In this document: positions 17,674-25,764 of the stretch, piece by piece
Layout of the letters: every line of letters begins with the position of its first letter
Position numbering within the stretch: position 1 is the first letter of the stretch
Assembly: GCF_013377535.1 (NCBI RefSeq)
Contig: NZ_JABCJE010000002.1
Coordinates: 1 to 64,000, forward strand
Origin: Donghicola mangrovi
GTDB lineage: Bacteria > Pseudomonadota > Alphaproteobacteria > Rhodobacterales > Rhodobacteraceae
DNA: 64,000 nucleotides
Direction of reading: 5' to 3'
The notes under the pieces: model-generated
Databases searched by the model: none
The model's input: only the letters and a program-made list of their open reading frames with translations
Told to the model about the DNA's origin: nothing
Made by a program: the position numbers and the translations under genes

Positions 17674-17716
17674 AAAGCCCATCGGTTCTGATCAATTCAG
17701 GCTGATGGGCTTTTTT
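17674..17716 (+). terminator. Rho-independent terminator
   Basis: AAGCCCATC (17675-17683) pairs with GATGGGCTT (17704-17712) around a 20-base loop and is followed by a T-run. No annotated gene on the plus strand ends here, so the transcript it stops may be a non-coding RNA from the repeat cluster upstream. Confidence 0.75.
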
Positions 17717-17786
17717 GTTTGACTGATCGGAGAGATTTAAGGTGGAAAAATCTGAATGCTATACACAATGGTCGAGTAGAGCGGTT

Positions 17787-18021
17787 TCCCCCCATACCCC
17801 TTGTTGCGGAATGATGGGGGGAGACGATCTTGCGTCACGGGTATTGTGCGAGAAGACAGACGAAGCGCCAGTATTCACAGGCTCTCTCCAATCGCAGTCC
17901 TAAGAGATGTAGTACATACCTTAGAGACTGCGTGACCAGATGGTGCTGGTCGGTCGCTCCTATCAAAGAGTGTCCGGGTCGTGTGACCCGATCACTGCAG
18001 GGTGTAGGTCGTTTAACCCTG
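17787..18021. other. Array of five consecutive stem-loops
   Basis: Perfect or near-perfect stems follow one another: 17787-17822 (9 bp, TCCCCCCAT with ATGGGGGGA), 17893-17932 (12 bp with one bulge, CGCAGTC-CTAAG), 17934-17951 (GACCAG/CTGGTC), 17975-17990 (CGGGTC/GACCCG) and 17998-18021 (CAGGGT/ACCCTG, overlapping the stop of the lipoprotein gene). The density suggests a structured RNA or a folded-DNA recombination site. No known family is recognised. Confidence 0.55.
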
Positions 18022-18387
18022 ACGTCTGAACTCGATCCCGCAGTTCTTCGAAATGCTGGCCCGCTCAATCGCGTCTAGCTCGCCTTTGAGTCTGGCCAAC
18101 TCGGCAGTGTTTTCATTGTTGCCACCGACGAAGAACGCAGCAGGCCAAAACAGGACCACGGCAGCTCCGGTCACTAGCGCATCGTTTTGAGCCTTCTTAT
18201 TCTGAACGCCGGAAGCGGTCGAAGCCTGCACAGCCACGCGCTGAGCTTCTGCTGAAAGCTGGTTACAAGAATAAGCTTGATACTGGATCGGAGATACGTA
18301 CTGAGCTGTTACTTTGTCAGCAGGTTTTGCACAGGCTGACAGGCTTAAAGCTGCGGCGGTCAGGGATATTAGTAATTGTTTTTTCAT
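18013..18387 (-). CDS. Small lipoprotein
   Basis: A 124-residue protein with a lipoprotein signal: MKKQLLISLTAAALSLSAC, with the lipid-bearing Cys at 19. The mature part carries YVSPIQYQAYSCNQLSAEAQRV, a hydrophobic segment VLFWPAAFFVGG near 80-91, and a helical end AELARLKGELDAIE. This pattern is familiar from small lipoproteins of Rhodobacteraceae and their mobile elements, whose function is unknown. Localisation to an outer or inner membrane leaflet is inferred. It stands alone on its strand between the hairpin array and the recombinase region. Confidence 0.75.
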   Translation of the reverse strand: MKKQLLISLTAAALSLSACAKPADKVTAQYVSPIQYQAYSCNQLSAEAQRVAVQASTASGVQNKKAQNDALVTGAAVVLFWPAAFFVGGNNENTAELARLKGELDAIERASISKNCGIEFRRQG

Positions 18388-18572
18388 GTCTTTATTACTC
18401 GCTACATACGTTTGATATGCTGCGAGTTAGTCAATCGGCGTAACCTTGTTCAACAGGAAAAGTGCTGCGTCAGAGAATGATCACAGGCTTGCCACAGTCT
18501 GTCCCAAGATGGCCAACTTCTAGCGCTGTTTGGTTAACTTCTGGGGGCAGGTTGTTAACGAATGTTCCTTTT

Positions 18573-18671
18573 GGGTATACCCTACGGGGACGTGGTGGTG
18601 GCACAGCCAGTGTGTTCCAATAGGATTGCTTATTGGCTTATGGAACGGTATGTCTGAAGGGTCTAGACCCT
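18573..18671. promoter_or_regulatory. Palindromic sites upstream of the serine recombinase (res-like)
   Basis: Three palindromes in 100 bases: GGGTATACCC (18573-18582), a nested 33-bp site with GTTCCA...TGGAAC outer arms and CCAATA...TATTGG inner arms (18614-18646), and AGGGTCTAGACCCT (18658-18671). Resolvase genes are normally preceded by multi-part res sites, so these are the probable recombination and autoregulation sites. Confidence 0.6.
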
Positions 18672-18687
18672 AATGGAACGCCTGAGG

Positions 18688-19230
18688 ATGACAATTTTTG
18701 GATACGCTCGTGTCTCAACCCACGAACAAGACCTTACCCTTCAGCGTGATGCGCTGAATGCTTCTGGATGCGAGGTTATACGTGAAGAGAAGGTCAGCGG
18801 TACCAGCATGGCTGGACGAGAGGAACTGGCAACGCTTATGCAGTTTCTTCGCTCTGGCGATACCTTGGTGGTCACGCGCCTCGACCGCCTAGCCCGCAGC
18901 ATGGATGATCTGTCTAGCATCACGCGCGAACTCCAAGCCAAGGGTGTTGCACTGAAGGCGACAGAGCAACCCGTAGACACGAGCACGGCGGCAGGAAAAG
19001 CCTTCTTCCAGATGTTGGGGGTCTTTGCTGAGTTCGAGACGAACCTACGCCGTGAGCGTCAGCTAGAGGGGATAGCAAGGGCCAAAGCGAATGGTGTCTA
19101 CAAGGGGCGCAAGCCAAGTGTGGATGCCCAGGAAATCAAGCGGCTTCACGACGTCGAGGGGCTTGGGCCTACTGCAATCGCAAAAAGACTGCAAATTGGC
19201 AGAACAAGCGTATACCGTGCATTAAAATAG
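18688..19230 (+). CDS. Serine recombinase (resolvase/invertase family)
   Basis: A 180-residue small serine recombinase. FGYARVST holds the catalytic Ser; QRDALNASGCE, GTSMAGREEL, LVVTRLDRLARS and FAEFETNLRRERQLEGIA are classic resolvase segments. The C-terminal helix-turn-helix reads GLGPTAIAKRLQIGRTSVYRAL. An in-frame ATG at 18673 would add five residues; 18688 fits the family's usual start. It should resolve multimers or invert DNA at the palindromic sites just upstream. No inverted copies of a larger segment are visible, so resolution is more likely. Confidence 0.88.
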   Translation: MTIFGYARVSTHEQDLTLQRDALNASGCEVIREEKVSGTSMAGREELATLMQFLRSGDTLVVTRLDRLARSMDDLSSITRELQAKGVALKATEQPVDTSTAAGKAFFQMLGVFAEFETNLRRERQLEGIARAKANGVYKGRKPSVDAQEIKRLHDVEGLGPTAIAKRLQIGRTSVYRALK

Positions 19231-19374
19231 TGTTCACCAATATTTTACGCTTGGTCGCTTCTGGTTACTTGCGGGGCTCGCAAACAAATTGTCCTGTCAG
19301 TTCTCAAAGCTTCCAACAGCTTCCAACCAGGCTGATACACCAGTTCAGCTAACTATAGAAAAGCAGATCAAATA

Positions 19375-21348
19375 ATGACGACGACTGAAGAAACTAAGTC
19401 TTGGGACCCACTTGATGCCGCAGGCAGTGTTGATCCGAACGTCTTGGCCTCTGCGAAAAAAAGGGAAATCAAGAACATATTGAAGTCGTACGTGAGCAAT
19501 TACGATCCCTTCTCCGAGCTAATCCAGAACGCGATGGATGCGGTGGAGAAAAGGTTCTCGGGGTCTGATCCTAGCTCCGCGCACATCAAAGTTCGTATTG
19601 ATCTCAAAGAAAATTCTGTGGAAGTGGCCGACAATGGATGTGGCTTTGAAGAAGCCGAGTTTCGCTCGTTTCTTGCTCCAAGCATTTCTTTTAAGTCTGG
19701 TGGGGAGACGAGGGGGAACAAGGGCGTAGGCGTCACATACATCGCATATGGCTTCAATCAGCTCATTATTCGCACCAAGAATTCTCGCTTCAGCTACCAG
19801 GGCGTCATGCGCAGAGGGCGCGAGTGGATCGAAGACCATTCGGGAACCGTTTCACGGCCTTTGGTAGAACAAGAAAAAGGGAAAAGCGACTTGTTCGAAG
19901 CCCTGGATCAAGGCACTAGCTTTAAAATATTCTTCTCAGGCGAGCATGTTCGGCCAAGTAATTTGCGGTGGTACCAAGCAAAAACAGCCGAGCAATGGTT
20001 GTATATGCTCCTGGTTAAAACGCCGCTCGGAGCAATTAACCTTCCTGACTGTTCTGCTTCAGAAATCAAGTTTGATCTTGAAGTAGTCGATGAGAATGGC
20101 TCGATTACGCTGATAGAAAATCGGAATCCTCAGTACAAATATCCACATCTTGAAATTAAAGCGAGCCAAAGGCTGCGCGAGATCAAAGCTGTGCAACAAA
20201 AAGCGCTAGATGCGGGCAAGGACGTCTCTAGAGCAATAGATAAGTTCCGGAAGTCTAATGGAATTTGGGAGGCCTATGCCCTCGCTGACATTGAGGCCAT
20301 TGCAAATTTCAATGAGAGCGAGCTAGAGCTAGCCACACGCCACAAGATGTCTGCTTATGGTTATTTTGTTTATTCCACTGAGGTCTGGGACCAGGTGAAC
20401 GACAAGAAGGCCAAGCTGAGAAAAGGTTTGCGTATTTTGCGTGGTGGTCTCCAGATTTCTAGCAACAGAATGCCCCAAGGCGAGCTGATCACAATCCCAT
20501 TGACCAAGAGCATCGGGCACCAAAATCAATGCCATGTTGTCGTGCATTATGATGGCGCGGAGCCTGACCTGGGGCGCAAGGGCTTCCAGCCTGAGTTGAA
20601 AGAGCTTGCAGAGAAAGTTGCAGTCAGAATTGTGAGGCAACTAAGCGCTCGGCGTGATGACATTTTGAAGTCGGACAGTGGGGCACAGGCTGACATCGAC
20701 AAGGAAATCAAGGTTCATGATTGGCTCAAGAACATGGAGCAGCATGAAGCCGATCATCCGCTGGTCTTAAACAACGAGAAGTTCTTTCTGCCTACGCGGA
20801 AAATTTCAGTAATGTCGGTTCCGCAAACCGAGCAGGACGTAATCGTTTTGTTTAACCAGCTTATTGCTGGCGGTGTGATACGAGGGTTGAAGTTGTTGCA
20901 CACATCTCAATCTGCACAATACGACGGTGTCTTTAGATACGCCGCCGAGGACCCTCTGGATTCGTATGCTTATCACGAAGACGAAAACCCATTGGGTGTT
21001 TTCGAAGAGCAGCTGACCAAAACCTATAAAACACCGCCCAAGGTTTTGGAGTACAAGTTTTGTTTGGATGGTTTGATTAGAGAGTTTGAGAGTGGTGATA
21101 AGCACGAAAACGATGTCGATTTGGCGATCTTTTGGGATATGGGGAGTGAATATGAAAAAGAGTATACCGTTTTGTCTTATCTGGACGAGCAGAGAACCCA
21201 CCACCGTACCCACCATGGTCTGACGCATCGTTTGTCTTCGGCGCACTCATACTTTGACGTGATTTGTCTTCGAGAGTTATTTGATCTTTTGAATGATCCG
21301 GACAATGCACGAGAGTATCAAGAGAAGAAATACGGAGACGAAATTTAG
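19375..21348 (+). CDS. GHKL (MORC/MutL-like) ATPase with probable PD-(D/E)xK nuclease domain
   Basis: A 657-residue protein. Residues 40-230 are a GHKL ATP-binding domain: N-box DPFSELIQNAMDAVEKR (catalytic Glu48, Asn52), DNGCGF at 86-91 and a glycine lid GNKGVGV at 114-120. Residues 230-440 resemble an S5-type transducer. Residues 490-610 look like a restriction-endonuclease fold: YDGVFRY with Asp517, then Glu559-x-Lys561 (VLEYKF), then DVDLAIFWD. Prokaryotic MORC-like ATPases joined to nucleases are known from predicted restriction-type systems, though no methylase is nearby. It is the only large cargo gene of the tRNA-Ser island, so phage defence is a reasonable inference. Confidence 0.75.
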   Translation: MTTTEETKSWDPLDAAGSVDPNVLASAKKREIKNILKSYVSNYDPFSELIQNAMDAVEKRFSGSDPSSAHIKVRIDLKENSVEVADNGCGFEEAEFRSFLAPSISFKSGGETRGNKGVGVTYIAYGFNQLIIRTKNSRFSYQGVMRRGREWIEDHSGTVSRPLVEQEKGKSDLFEALDQGTSFKIFFSGEHVRPSNLRWYQAKTAEQWLYMLLVKTPLGAINLPDCSASEIKFDLEVVDENGSITLIENRNPQYKYPHLEIKASQRLREIKAVQQKALDAGKDVSRAIDKFRKSNGIWEAYALADIEAIANFNESELELATRHKMSAYGYFVYSTEVWDQVNDKKAKLRKGLRILRGGLQISSNRMPQGELITIPLTKSIGHQNQCHVVVHYDGAEPDLGRKGFQPELKELAEKVAVRIVRQLSARRDDILKSDSGAQADIDKEIKVHDWLKNMEQHEADHPLVLNNEKFFLPTRKISVMSVPQTEQDVIVLFNQLIAGGVIRGLKLLHTSQSAQYDGVFRYAAEDPLDSYAYHEDENPLGVFEEQLTKTYKTPPKVLEYKFCLDGLIREFESGDKHENDVDLAIFWDMGSEYEKEYTVLSYLDEQRTHHRTHHGLTHRLSSAHSYFDVICLRELFDLLNDPDNAREYQEKKYGDEI

Positions 21349-21420
21349 CGTTTGGTTAGAAAGCCCCAGAGTGGTTTCTGATTAGATTGAAGTTTGAGTC
21401 CCCCATCGCTTATGGGGGGC

Positions 21421-22803
21421 TCAGTAGGAATTGAGATACCCATTTTTTATTAGAGCATCCCAGACCGTCGTTTGCGCTTGCGATAACTGGCGTTTGGTCA
21501 AGCCGTGGTCATATACCTTGTCTGCTTGTGATTTGTCGGTGGACCATCCCCCAAGCTGTAAGATGTCGGCTTCTGATACTCGTGCTCGCCGCGCGACGGT
21601 TCTCCACGTATGTCTGGTTGAATGTAGCGAGAGGCTCTTATCGGTTTGCTCCCCTAGAACCTCACGGCGAAATCTAGTGAACCATTGGGAAACTGCGCCT
21701 GATTTTCCGGAGGATTCGCGTACTGGCCATTCTGGAAAAAGGCGGTCCTGCCCTGCCGTGAAGGCGAAGCGAGCACTAAGAACTGCTTGAGCTTCGGCCA
21801 CGACGGGAACAAATCTTAAAGCGTTTTGAGTCTTGCCTTCGCTGATAAAGAAGCCGCTGCAATCTGTCTCGATGTACTCTCGCCTCAGCAATGCAATTTC
21901 ACTAATGCGACAGCCTGTAGCCAGAGCTAAGCGCAAGACATCTCCTTCGCGTGTGCCGCGCCTGGATGCCCTCAACAGCGCTGTTGCTTCCTCTGGGCTG
22001 AAATCCCTGCGCCTTTTAATTACATGCTCTGTACGGGCTCGTACGCGTGTCTCTGTGGCCCAGACATTTGCAGTCTCCGGCGGCACGTGGCCAACCTGTG
22101 CCGCCCAGTCCCAAATGCCTTTAAGCAGAGTGACGTTCTTCTTGATTGTCTTTGCGCTGAGGCCATGAGGTGCGCGGTGTGTGCATATATTCGGCAGATA
22201 GTCGTAGCGAAATTTCACGGCCTTTGGTTTGCTCAAGTCCTGCAGCATTACTTGCTCAGGGCTGGGGGCGTTTAGAAACCTGCATAAGTGATCGACAGCA
22301 GAACCAAGGTCATTGAACGATTGCTTAGCAAGTGGTGCGAACTGGCTCTTTGTGTTGTCGGGGCTTCGCGCTGCTTTATACTGATCAAGAGCATCGCTGA
22401 GAGCAAAGCCTTTGCCAAAGGCGGTCTTCAGATAGCTGCTGATCATCTGGCGGTCTGCGCCGCGTTCCATTGCTTCCATCGCTTTATCGTGGACGATGGA
22501 GGCCACTTCCCATCCTTCTTCTGGGTCTCGCTGGGCGGCTGACTTTAATTCAGCTCGCATAGCTTTAGCAGCTTCGGCATCATAGCTAGCCACATCAGCG
22601 CCGTAGCGTTCCATTCTTCGGATGTCTGCTAAGTAGATGTCGCGCAGCTTCTTGGCTTCACCAATGCGGCGAGTGCCTAGACCCTTGATAATTTCTTTTC
22701 CGAGCTCACGCCCATCCCAAGGGTTGGCTTGGCCGATGAGAGCCGTGGGAGTCGTCATTCTGAAAAACCAGCCCTTGCCGTTCTTCTGTCGAAGATACTG
22801 CAT
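21421..22803 (-). CDS. Tyrosine recombinase (integrase) of the tRNA-Ser island
   Basis: A 460-residue integrase whose N-terminus (MQYLRQKNGKGWFFRMTTP) matches the DUF6538 arm found in many alphaproteobacterial integrases. Catalytic residues: Arg in GCRISEIALLRR, His/Arg in HSTRHTWRTVARR, and Tyr in DKVYDHG. The frame extends 19 codons to 22860, but similarity begins at the ATG at 22803. The gene starts about 90 bases from the tRNA-Ser 3' end and reads away from it, the normal layout. It should catalyse integration and excision at the two 20-bp repeats. Confidence 0.9.
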   Translation of the reverse strand: MQYLRQKNGKGWFFRMTTPTALIGQANPWDGRELGKEIIKGLGTRRIGEAKKLRDIYLADIRRMERYGADVASYDAEAAKAMRAELKSAAQRDPEEGWEVASIVHDKAMEAMERGADRQMISSYLKTAFGKGFALSDALDQYKAARSPDNTKSQFAPLAKQSFNDLGSAVDHLCRFLNAPSPEQVMLQDLSKPKAVKFRYDYLPNICTHRAPHGLSAKTIKKNVTLLKGIWDWAAQVGHVPPETANVWATETRVRARTEHVIKRRRDFSPEEATALLRASRRGTREGDVLRLALATGCRISEIALLRREYIETDCSGFFISEGKTQNALRFVPVVAEAQAVLSARFAFTAGQDRLFPEWPVRESSGKSGAVSQWFTRFRREVLGEQTDKSLSLHSTRHTWRTVARRARVSEADILQLGGWSTDKSQADKVYDHGLTKRQLSQAQTTVWDALIKNGYLNSY

Positions 22804-22894
22804 GTCATCACCACTACGCGTTGTGGGGTCCGAGTTGGACCTATTGGATGATGGAGCCATTTATGTAAGCCATTGATTCTGAACATAAGTTCAG

Positions 22895-22914
22895 AAGTGG
22901 CGGAGAGACAGGGA
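22895..22914. repeat. attR-type site within the tRNA-Ser 3' end
   Basis: Right copy of the 20-bp direct repeat also present at 17174-17193. It covers the CCA end and the adjoining acceptor and T-arm bases, so the tRNA stays intact after integration. Confidence 0.85.
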
Positions 22915-22987
22915 TTCGAACCCTGGGTGGGCTTGCACCCACAACGGTTTTCGAGACCGCCCCGTTCGACCACTCCGGCACCTCTCC
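22898..22987 (-). tRNA. tRNA-Ser(CGA)
   Basis: A 90-base serine tRNA with encoded CCA. The acceptor stem is GGAGAGG with TCTCTCC and discriminator G; the anticodon loop CTCGAAA gives anticodon CGA, reading UCG. A long variable arm (GTGGGTGCAAGCCCACC) is typical of serine tRNAs, and the T-loop is GGTTCGAATCC. Its 3' end is the attachment site of the neighbouring island. Confidence 0.95.
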
Positions 22988-23142
22988 GCGGGGGTCTGTG
23001 GAGGCGGTGTCTAATGTTATCCTCAGGGGGCTGCAACCCCTTTTTGCACGATTTTTTGACTTTGTTTCGGAAGGCTTGTGCGAACCCTCTCTTGGCAGGG
23101 GGCGCGGGGCGGCCTATCCCTTAGGGAAAGATCGGAGGAACG

Positions 23143-23967
23143 ATGCGCAAGACTGCCCTGACAGCCCTTTTTGTATTGGGGTTCGCTGTGCCCGGCTATG
23201 CCGCGACGCAACAGGATGTGGATCGCCTCTTTCAGGCGATGCGCGTCGAAGATGTCGTCGATATCATGCGCCAGGAGGGGATGAACTACGCGGGCACTCT
23301 GGCCGAAGAGATGCTGCCAGACGGTGCGACCAAGCGTTGGGAGGCTGCGGTTGGCAGAATCTACGACACGGAATCGATGCGCAAAGGGCTGGAATCACGC
23401 TTTGCCGAGTCGGTCGCCGATGAAGATTTGTCCGAAGTGATCGATTTTTTTGAATCCGATTTGGGGAAACGAGTCGTCGATCTGGAGATTTCCGCGCGCG
23501 AGGCCTTGCTGGACCCCGCGATCGAGGATGCCAGCCGCGATAATTTCGAGCGCATGGTCGAGAATGCGGATGAACGGCTGGAGCAGGTGGGCGAATATAT
23601 CGACGCCAATGATCTGGTCGAGGCGAACGTCGCGGGGGCGCTGAACTCGAACTTTGCGTTCCTTCAGGGGCTTGCCGATGGCGGGGCTCGCGGGGCCGAG
23701 ATGTCCGAAGAGGAAATGCTGGCCACCATCTGGCAACAAGAAGAGGACGTGCGCACCGAAACGCGGGTGTGGCTCTATTCCTATTTGCTGATGGCCTACG
23801 CGCCGCTGGACGAGTCCGATCTGGATAGATACATCGAAATGACCCGGTCGCAGGCGGGCAGGGCGATGAACCGGGGCCTGTTTGACGGGTTCGATCCGAT
23901 GTTCACGGCGATTTCATCGGCTTTGGGGCAGGAAATCGCCAGAATCGGCAGTGACCAAGAGCTATAA
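23143..23967 (+). CDS. DUF2059-domain periplasmic protein
   Basis: A 274-residue exported protein: signal peptide MRKTALTALFVLGFAVPGYA, then a mostly helical, acidic body. The segment SRFAESVADEDLSEVIDFFESDLGKRVVDLE is typical of DUF2059, where these helices occur once or twice; a related stretch returns near residue 215 (LMAYAPLDESDLDRYIEMT). The molecular role is unknown. GGAGG sits five bases before the ATG. It is the first core gene to the right of the tRNA and appears to be a single transcription unit. Confidence 0.8.
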   Translation: MRKTALTALFVLGFAVPGYAATQQDVDRLFQAMRVEDVVDIMRQEGMNYAGTLAEEMLPDGATKRWEAAVGRIYDTESMRKGLESRFAESVADEDLSEVIDFFESDLGKRVVDLEISAREALLDPAIEDASRDNFERMVENADERLEQVGEYIDANDLVEANVAGALNSNFAFLQGLADGGARGAEMSEEEMLATIWQQEEDVRTETRVWLYSYLLMAYAPLDESDLDRYIEMTRSQAGRAMNRGLFDGFDPMFTAISSALGQEIARIGSDQEL

Positions 23968-24128
23968 CTGTTGACTCAAACACCTTTCCCACAGATAAGC
24001 GCGGCTCATGCCGCTTCTTAGCGGCTATCTATGATTCAATATAGCCCTATGGGCGCGCAGTTTTAGGTGGCTTCGGCCGGCAACCCCGCAAGGGTCCGAA
24101 AGACGCGATTTACGGAAAGGGAAACGGC

Positions 24129-24722
24129 ATGTTTGCTGTCCTCAAGACCGGTGGCAAGCAGTACAAAGTCCAGTCGGGCGACGTACTCCGCATCGAAAAG
24201 CTTGCTGCTGACGCAGGTGAAACTGTTCAGTTCAACGACGTTCTGATGGTTGGCGGTGACAACACCGTCATCGGCGCACCCTTCGTTGATGGTGCTGCTG
24301 TTCAGGCCGAAGTTCTCGACCTGATCAAAGACGAGAAGAAAATCACCTTCGTTAAGCGTCGCCGCAAGCACAGCTCGCAGCGTACCCGTGGCCACCGTCA
24401 GCAGCTGACCGTTGTCCGCATCACCGAGATCCTGACCGCAGGCGCAGATGCGACCGGCGTGAAGGCCGCTCTGGGTGCACGCAGCGTTGCAGCTCCTGCA
24501 GCAGCTCCCGTAGCTGTCGCCGCAGGCGCAGACGACCTGAAGAAGCTGTCGGGCGTAGGCCCCGCTCTGGAAAAGAAGCTGCTGGCTGCTGGCGTGACCA
24601 GCTTTGCCCAGATCGCTTCGTGGACCGAAGCGGACATCGCTGAATTCGACGAGAAACTGTCGTTCAAAGGCCGTATCCAGCGCGAAGGCTGGGTCGATCA
24701 GGCCAAAGAACTGGCAAACTAA
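24129..24722 (+). CDS. rplU: 50S ribosomal protein L21 with C-terminal helix-hairpin-helix extension
   Basis: Residues 1-103 are L21 ([18 protein letters not shown]...[19 protein letters not shown]), a large-subunit protein that binds 23S rRNA. After an Ala-rich linker, residues 130-197 form a helix-hairpin-helix module ([20 protein letters not shown]...). The total of 197 residues is about twice the usual 103; the extension occurs in Rhodobacteraceae relatives. It pairs with rpmA 20 bases downstream in the conserved rplU-rpmA operon. Confidence 0.96.
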   Translation: MFAVLKTGGKQYKVQSGDVLRIEKLAADAGETVQFNDVLMVGGDNTVIGAPFVDGAAVQAEVLDLIKDEKKITFVKRRRKHSSQRTRGHRQQLTVVRITEILTAGADATGVKAALGARSVAAPAAAPVAVAAGADDLKKLSGVGPALEKKLLAAGVTSFAQIASWTEADIAEFDEKLSFKGRIQREGWVDQAKELAN

Positions 24723-24742
24723 GCCGATAAGGAGACCACCCC

Positions 24743-25012
24743 ATGGCACATAAAAAAGCTGGCGGTTCATCCCGTAACGGTCGCGACAGTGCTGGTCGCC
24801 GTCTTGGCGTCAAACTGTTCGGCGGTCAGGAAGCAATTCCGGGCAACATCATCGTGCGTCAGCGCGGCAACAAGTGGTGGCCGGGTGACAACGTAGGTCA
24901 GGGCAAGGATCACACCCTGTTCGCGACCGCGGAAGGTAAAGTCACCTTCACCAAAGGCCTCAAAGGCCGCACCTTTGTTTCGGTTGTTCCTGTAGCCGAG
25001 GCTGCAGAATAA
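24743..25012 (+). CDS. rpmA: 50S ribosomal protein L27
   Basis: An 89-residue L27: [20 protein letters not shown] at the start and GNIIVRQRG in the middle. Its N-terminal tail reaches the peptidyl transferase centre. AAGGAG precedes the ATG. It is the second gene of the rplU-rpmA operon and is followed by a strong terminator. Confidence 0.97.
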   Translation: MAHKKAGGSSRNGRDSAGRRLGVKLFGGQEAIPGNIIVRQRGNKWWPGDNVGQGKDHTLFATAEGKVTFTKGLKGRTFVSVVPVAEAAE

Positions 25013-25039
25013 TCCGAACCCGAAGGGTACATGTATTTC

Positions 25040-25072
25040 AGGGGATCGGTGAGAACCGGTCCCCTAATTTTT
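25040..25072 (+). terminator. Rho-independent terminator after rpmA
   Basis: An 11-bp stem (25040-25050 with 25055-25065, loop GAGA) is followed by AATTTTTT. It ends the ribosomal protein operon. Confidence 0.85.
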
Positions 25073-25171
25073 TGTGATTTTTTACCGTTTACAAGTAGTT
25101 GGCCAGTTGCGCGGGGAGGGTGCAGCCCCATCTACTAGGGAAAAGATCCACCGGTTAAGGAGGAGGATAAA

Positions 25172-25711
25172 ATGGTACAAGAGGTTATCGCAGCACCGCA
25201 GGTGATCGACGCGGGCACGTTCGTGCTGCGTCCCGTGCGGAAATCCGACGCGGGCATGTTTGCTTTTTATGCGGGAGATGAACGGGTTGCGCGTATGACG
25301 CGCTCGATCCCGCATCCGCTGCCCCCCGGGGCGGCCGAGAATTTCGTGACGCGGGCCATGTCCCCGACCGCAGAGGAAATCGTCTGGGTCATGGACAGCA
25401 CCGCGGCCGGCGGGTCCGAGGTGATGGGGGTGATCAGCCTTCAGCCTATGGACCGCAATCAGGCGCAGGTCGGCTACTGGGTCGGACCGAGCCATTGGAA
25501 TACCGGGGTTGCCTCTGCCGCCGTGCGCGCGCTGGTCGAGGCGAACCCCCTGAAGAACGCCACGTACTTTGCCGAGGTGTTTCAGGAAAACCAGGCATCC
25601 GCACGGGTGCTGACCAATTGCGGCTTCGAGTATCTCGGGGACGCGGAATCGTTTTCGGTGGCGCGCAATTCGCGGGTGCCGACTTGGACATATACACGCC
25701 GGCTGGATTGA
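25172..25711 (+). CDS. GNAT-family N-acetyltransferase
   Basis: A 179-residue acetyltransferase of the RimJ/RimL-like GNAT group: FVLRPVRKSDAGMFAFYAGDERVARMTRSIPHP at the start, VGYWVGPSHWNTGVASAAVRALV as the acetyl-CoA-binding region, and ENQASARVLTNCGFEYLG at the end. The substrate (protein N-terminus, antibiotic or small amine) cannot be told. A very strong ribosome site (AAGGAGGAGG) precedes the ATG. It lies 54 bases ahead of obgE and may be cotranscribed. Confidence 0.85.
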   Translation: MVQEVIAAPQVIDAGTFVLRPVRKSDAGMFAFYAGDERVARMTRSIPHPLPPGAAENFVTRAMSPTAEEIVWVMDSTAAGGSEVMGVISLQPMDRNQAQVGYWVGPSHWNTGVASAAVRALVEANPLKNATYFAEVFQENQASARVLTNCGFEYLGDAESFSVARNSRVPTWTYTRRLD

Positions 25712-25764
25712 TCCGGCCCTTCGCACGCTGTAACAGGCGTGCAAACTGCCAGAATGGGTGACGC

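Noticed and set aside
17830-18078. 82-codon plus-strand frame over the hairpin array
   Set aside because: It overlaps the lipoprotein gene end and the stem-loops and has no protein-like features.
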